This document shows positions 61,107 through 64,000 of a DNA stretch of 64,000 bases, in pieces. Origin of the DNA: Candidatus Promineifilum breve (GTDB lineage: Bacteria > Chloroflexota > Anaerolineae > Promineifilales > Promineifilaceae); the NCBI RefSeq assembly GCF_900066015.1, contig NZ_LN890655.1:124001-188000 (forward strand). Reading direction: 5' to 3'. Each line of letters opens with the position of its first letter. Positions within the stretch are counted from its first letter, which is position 1. The translations under genes and the position numbers were made by a program. The notes under the pieces were generated by a model that saw only the letters and a program-made list of their open reading frames with translations, made no database searches and had not been told where the DNA came from.

Positions 61107-62105
61107 GTGGCTAAAAACAGAGAATTGATTTCAATCGTCGCCCCGGTCTATAACGAAGAGGGCGTCCTCGATGCGCTGTACGAGCGCGTGCGGGCCGTGC
61201 TGGACGGGGCCGGCGAAGAATGGGAGTTGGTGCTGGTCAATGATGGCAGCCGCGACCGCTCGGCCGAAGTCATCGCCCAATTGCACGAGCGCGATCCGCG
61301 CGTGAAGGGCATCAGCTTCTCGCGCAACTTCGGCTTCCAGATCGCCGCCACCGCCGGCCTCGATTATGCCCGTGGCGACGCGGTGATCCTGACCGACGCC
61401 GACTTGCAGGATCCTCCGGAGGTCTATCCGGCCATGTTGGCCCAATGGCGCGCCGGCTATGACGTGGTCTACGGCGTGCGCGCCAGCCGCCAGGGCGAGA
61501 CGTGGTTCAAGCTGACGACGGCCAAGCTGTTCTATCGCCTGATTCACCGCATCACCAGCATCAACATCCCGCTGGACACCGGTGATTTCCGCCTGATGGA
61601 TCGGCGGGTCATCAATTCGCTGCGCGGTATGAATGAGCGCAACCGCTTCCTGCGCGGCATGGTGCCGTGGATCGGCTTTCGGCAGATAGGGGTGGAGTAC
61701 AATCGGGAAGCGCGCTATGCCGGTGAGGCCAAATTCACCAGCGTCAAGAAGATGCTGCCCTTCGCCCTCGACGCCATCACCAGCTTCTCCTACTTCCCGC
61801 TGCAACTGGCGACGATTCTAGGATTCGTCATCGCCGCCATCAGCGTCGTGGCGATTCTGGCCGTGGTTCTCGTCCGCCTGCTGGGGCCGCACGAGCCATT
61901 GCTGGGGCAGGCGACGACGTTGGTGGCGGTGCTATTCCTGGGCAGCGTCCAGTTGATCAGCCTGGGGATCATCGGCGAATATCTGGGGCGCATCTACGAC
62001 GAGGTGAAGGGCCGGCCGCTCTATCTCATTCAGGAGAGTTGGGGGCTGGAAGAAGGGCCGCTCGGCCGCTTTGCCCCGCCGATGGGGCCGAACAGCACGG
62101 ACTAA
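61107..62105 (+). CDS. GT2 family polyprenyl-phosphate glycosyltransferase
   Basis: Membrane-bound glycosyltransferase of the DPM1/GtrB/ArnC class, 332 residues, transferring a sugar from a nucleotide donor to a polyprenyl phosphate. Catalytic domain: [36 protein letters not shown] (DxD-type), [37 protein letters not shown]. Two C-terminal TM helices ([19 protein letters not shown] and [36 protein letters not shown]). Starts with GTG 61107. Ends a plus-strand run that includes the glycosidase and EEP. Confidence 0.9.
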   Translation: MAKNRELISIVAPVYNEEGVLDALYERVRAVLDGAGEEWELVLVNDGSRDRSAEVIAQLHERDPRVKGISFSRNFGFQIAATAGLDYARGDAVILTDADLQDPPEVYPAMLAQWRAGYDVVYGVRASRQGETWFKLTTAKLFYRLIHRITSINIPLDTGDFRLMDRRVINSLRGMNERNRFLRGMVPWIGFRQIGVEYNREARYAGEAKFTSVKKMLPFALDAITSFSYFPLQLATILGFVIAAISVVAILAVVLVRLLGPHEPLLGQATTLVAVLFLGSVQLISLGIIGEYLGRIYDEVKGRPLYLIQESWGLEEGPLGRFAPPMGPNSTD

Positions 62106-62155
62106 GCGGAATCTAAATCTGACAGGTCAGCGGGCTACACCGCGAACCCAATGGC

Positions 62156-63136
62156 TCAGCCGCCGATCTCCGACATCACCCGGTTGAGCGGGATCACGTC
62201 CTGGGCCAGCCCATGCCCCCACGGCTTCCACCAGATGCCCTTCTTGATGATCGCTTCCAGTTCCTCGTCCGTGGCTCCGGCGCGCAGGGGGGTCATCAGG
62301 TCAACCTCTTTCTCGCGCAAGAGGCACAGGCGCAGGCGGCCGTCGGCCGTCAGGCGGGCGCGGTTGCAGCTGGCGCAAAACGGCTGGCTGATCGAACTGA
62401 TGAAGCCGATTTTGCCCGGCGCGCCGTCGAGCTGGAACAGGCTGGCCTCGCCGTCCAGCACGCCCTGATTGACGGGCCGCAATTCGCCCAGCGCCCCGGC
62501 GATGGTCTCTTGTAGTTCCGCCTGGGTCACCACGCCGGATAGCTGGAAATCGGCCACGTCGCCGAAGGGCATCATCTCGATGAAGCGCACCTGCCACGGT
62601 TGGTAGAGCGTCAGGCGGGCCAGATCGACCACGTCCTCGCCATCGTTGTAGTTGCGCACGACGACCGCGTTGAGCTTGATCTCCAGCCCGGCGGCTTCGG
62701 CGGCGCGTATGCCGCGCCAGACGTCCTCGACTTCGCCCCAACGCGTCAGCTTCTTGAACTTGTGCGGATCGAGCGTATCGATGCTGATGTTGACCCGTTG
62801 CAGCCCGGCATCGGCCAGCGGTTGGGCCAGCCGGTCGAGCAGCAGGCCGTTGGTCGTCATCGCCAGCTTCTCGACGCCGGGCGTGGCGGCCATCGTCGCC
62901 ACCAATTGGACGACGTTGGCCCGCACTGTCGGCTCGCCGCCGGTCAGGCGAAACTTGTGGAAGCCCAATCCGCTGAACAGCCGCACCAGGCGCGCAAGCT
63001 CATCATCCTGCAACAGTTCGCTGCGCGGCCGGAAGGTCATGTCCTCCGGCATACAGTAGACGCAGCGCAGGTTGCAGCGGTCGGTCAGGGAGATACGCAG
63101 ATAATTGATATTGCGGCCGAAGCGGTCGAAGGCCAT
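62156..63136 (-). CDS. moaA: GTP 3',8-cyclase MoaA (molybdenum cofactor synthesis)
   Basis: Radical SAM enzyme starting Moco synthesis: GTP to 3',8-cyclo-7,8-dihydro-GTP. Radical SAM motif TDRCNLRCVYCMPED (Cys-x3-Cys-x2-Cys); GEPTVR; second C-terminal cluster FCASCNRARLTADGRLRLCL (Cys-x2-Cys-x13-Cys); the C-terminal Gly-Gly required for activity is present (MSEIGG). 326 residues, complete. Converges with the GT2 gene. No other moa/moe genes in the window. The molybdopterin-fold protein at 48072 could be a client, but need not be. Confidence 0.95.
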   Translation of the reverse strand: MAFDRFGRNINYLRISLTDRCNLRCVYCMPEDMTFRPRSELLQDDELARLVRLFSGLGFHKFRLTGGEPTVRANVVQLVATMAATPGVEKLAMTTNGLLLDRLAQPLADAGLQRVNISIDTLDPHKFKKLTRWGEVEDVWRGIRAAEAAGLEIKLNAVVVRNYNDGEDVVDLARLTLYQPWQVRFIEMMPFGDVADFQLSGVVTQAELQETIAGALGELRPVNQGVLDGEASLFQLDGAPGKIGFISSISQPFCASCNRARLTADGRLRLCLLREKEVDLMTPLRAGATDEELEAIIKKGIWWKPWGHGLAQDVIPLNRVMSEIGG

Positions 63137-63339
63137 AGCTACTCACTCGCCAACAGTTCAAATGGTTTTAAGTGCCACTAGACGCCCTAACTTATCCTGA
63201 ACTGTAGCCCTTGCCGGACGGCGCGTCAACGGCAAGGCTGTATTATTATCAATAATATCATAAAAAGGCGCTGATGAGAAGTAGCCGAAACAGAGGGCTT
63301 CCGGCGGGAACCAGCAAGACAAATCCAGCGTTGAACAGA

Positions 63340-63395
63340 TATAATAGCGTTGCTCTTCAATAGAGCACCCGATGAATGAAGGTTAGAGTGTTAAT
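63340..63395 (+). promoter_or_regulatory. Promoter region of the LCP gene
   Basis: TATAAT (63340-63345) with AAGACA (63316-63321; 18-bp spacer) lies upstream of the TTG start at 63396. An AT-rich hairpin TATTATT-ATC-AATAATA lies at 63241-63257. Confidence 0.4.
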
Positions 63396-64000
63396 TTGAA
63401 TAGACAGCCATTATTACCGGGCTGGTTGAGCGCCCTGTTGTCGGTTGCGTTTGTGTTTTCCGCCATCGCCGTGTTGTTTTTTGCATACTTCACGGTGCAA
63501 CATTTGATGAGCGAGTCCGCCAATGAGGCCGCGGCGGATGGCCTGGGCGGCGGTCTGGAGCCGGTGGACAACGGTCTGGCTCCCGTGACCGTCGTCGAGG
63601 GGGCCACGCCCGCGCCCACGGTTCAGCCCACGCCGGCCGCCTGGGAAGGCACGGAGCGGGTGAACATCCTGCTATTGGGCATCGACCGCCGGCCGGGCGA
63701 GGCGTTCGTGTCGCGCACCGATTCGATGATGGTCATCTCCATCAACCCGGCGACCAAGTCGGCCTCCGTCCTGTCCATCCCGCGCGATCTCTATGTCCAG
63801 ATTCCCGGCTACGGCGAGGACCGGATCAATACGGCGCTGGTCTATGGGGCCAGAGATGGCGATTATCTCGACGGTGCGGCCCTGGCCATGCAAACCGTTT
63901 CGTCCAATCTCAATATTCCCATCCACCATTTCGTGCTGGTCGATTTCGGCGCGTTCGTGAGGATCATCGACATCCTGGAAGGTATCGATGTTGAGGTTCC
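63396..64000 (+). CDS. LytR-CpsA-Psr (LCP) family protein, 3' end cut by window edge
   Basis: Cell-wall glycopolymer ligase attaching undecaprenyl-linked polymers to peptidoglycan. The visible 201 residues have an N-terminal cytoplasmic start, one TM helix (about 16-38, LSALLSVAFVFSAIAVLFF), a Gly/Ala/Pro/Thr-rich linker and the beginning of the LCP domain: VNILLLGIDRRPGEAFVSRTDSMMVISINPATKSASVLSIPRDLYVQIPG, with the conserved Arg and Asp of the pyrophosphate site. The TTG at 63396 is the only start before the TM segment. The gene continues beyond the window. Confidence 0.9.
   Translation, partial: MNRQPLLPGWLSALLSVAFVFSAIAVLFFAYFTVQHLMSESANEAAADGLGGGLEPVDNGLAPVTVVEGATPAPTVQPTPAAWEGTERVNILLLGIDRRPGEAFVSRTDSMMVISINPATKSASVLSIPRDLYVQIPGYGEDRINTALVYGARDGDYLDGAALAMQTVSSNLNIPIHHFVLVDFGAFVRIIDILEGIDVEV

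Overview
The window is GC-rich, gene-dense bacterial DNA (about 58 protein genes, no rRNA, tRNA or CRISPR array seen). The gene mix suggests a filamentous or sludge-type Chloroflexota (Anaerolineae/Ardenticatenia-like): a Sec-type lipoprotein nitrous oxide reductase, a complete HoxEFUYH hydrogenase, an isopentenyl phosphate kinase, many GAF/PP2C and GAF/PAS histidine kinase regulators, PA14/SH3 exoproteins, a CpXC protein and cyanobacteria-like dispersed short repeats. This is inference from gene content; no marker rRNA is present.

Layout. 1-2132 (minus): 3'-truncated nosZ and, upstream of it, a Crp/Fnr regulator, with a palindromic operator-like site between them. 2311-6004 (plus): secreted PA14 protein, a clan GH-A-like glycosidase and a GNAT acetyltransferase. 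6085-8845 (minus): acyl-CoA synthetase and phosphoesterase. 8943-15643 (plus): a tightly packed run with an active M16 peptidase, a GAF-GAF-PP2C phosphatase, an M16 homologue lacking the metal motif, acpS, a PIG-L deacetylase and an alpha/beta hydrolase. 15698-21013 (minus): MarR-controlled heterodimeric ABC exporter and a lipoprotein. 21295-23543 (plus): SDR plus DprE1-like oxidase. 23565-26833 (minus): UgpC-type ATPase, orphan IS1 InsA-like zinc protein, Ser/Thr kinase; the kinase diverges from a FHA-winged-helix regulator (26916-27554). 27620-30650 (minus): CpXC protein and histidine kinase. 30813-33990 (plus): hydrolase, P1 peptidase, LOG-like protein, isopentenyl phosphate kinase. 34298-39665 (plus): hoxEFUYHW, a bidirectional NAD-linked [NiFe] hydrogenase with its protease. 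39740-43966 (minus): an SPFH/HTH - unknown - zinc-ribbon membrane - DUF2207 operon. 44050-46021 (minus): glycosidase-like protein and solute-binding lipoprotein. 46171-54837: epimerase, tlyA, molybdopterin-fold protein, lepA, two paralogous methyltransferases, FMN reductase, DUF1801, rpsO. 55131-62105 (plus): pnp, a DsbA-cyclophilin fusion lipoprotein, GH63-like hydrolase, EEP nuclease/phosphatase, GT2. 62156-63136 (minus): moaA. 63396-end: LytR-CpsA-Psr protein, cut by the window edge.

How it works together. H2 oxidation by Hox and N2O reduction by NosZ give the cell an electron donor and an acceptor module, each preceded by Crp/Fnr-like palindromes. The most distinctive non-genic signal is a set of different small palindromic or tandem repeat families lying at gene 3' ends. 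In four genes (GNAT, epimerase, tlyA, lepA) the TAG stop codon is itself the first part of, or inside, the repeat; one G-rich family also sits in frame at the same linker of both methyltransferase paralogues. The best candidates for undescribed systems are the SPFH/HTH-DUF2207 operon, the kinase/FHA-winged-helix pair with overlapping promoters, and the DsbA-cyclophilin fusion.
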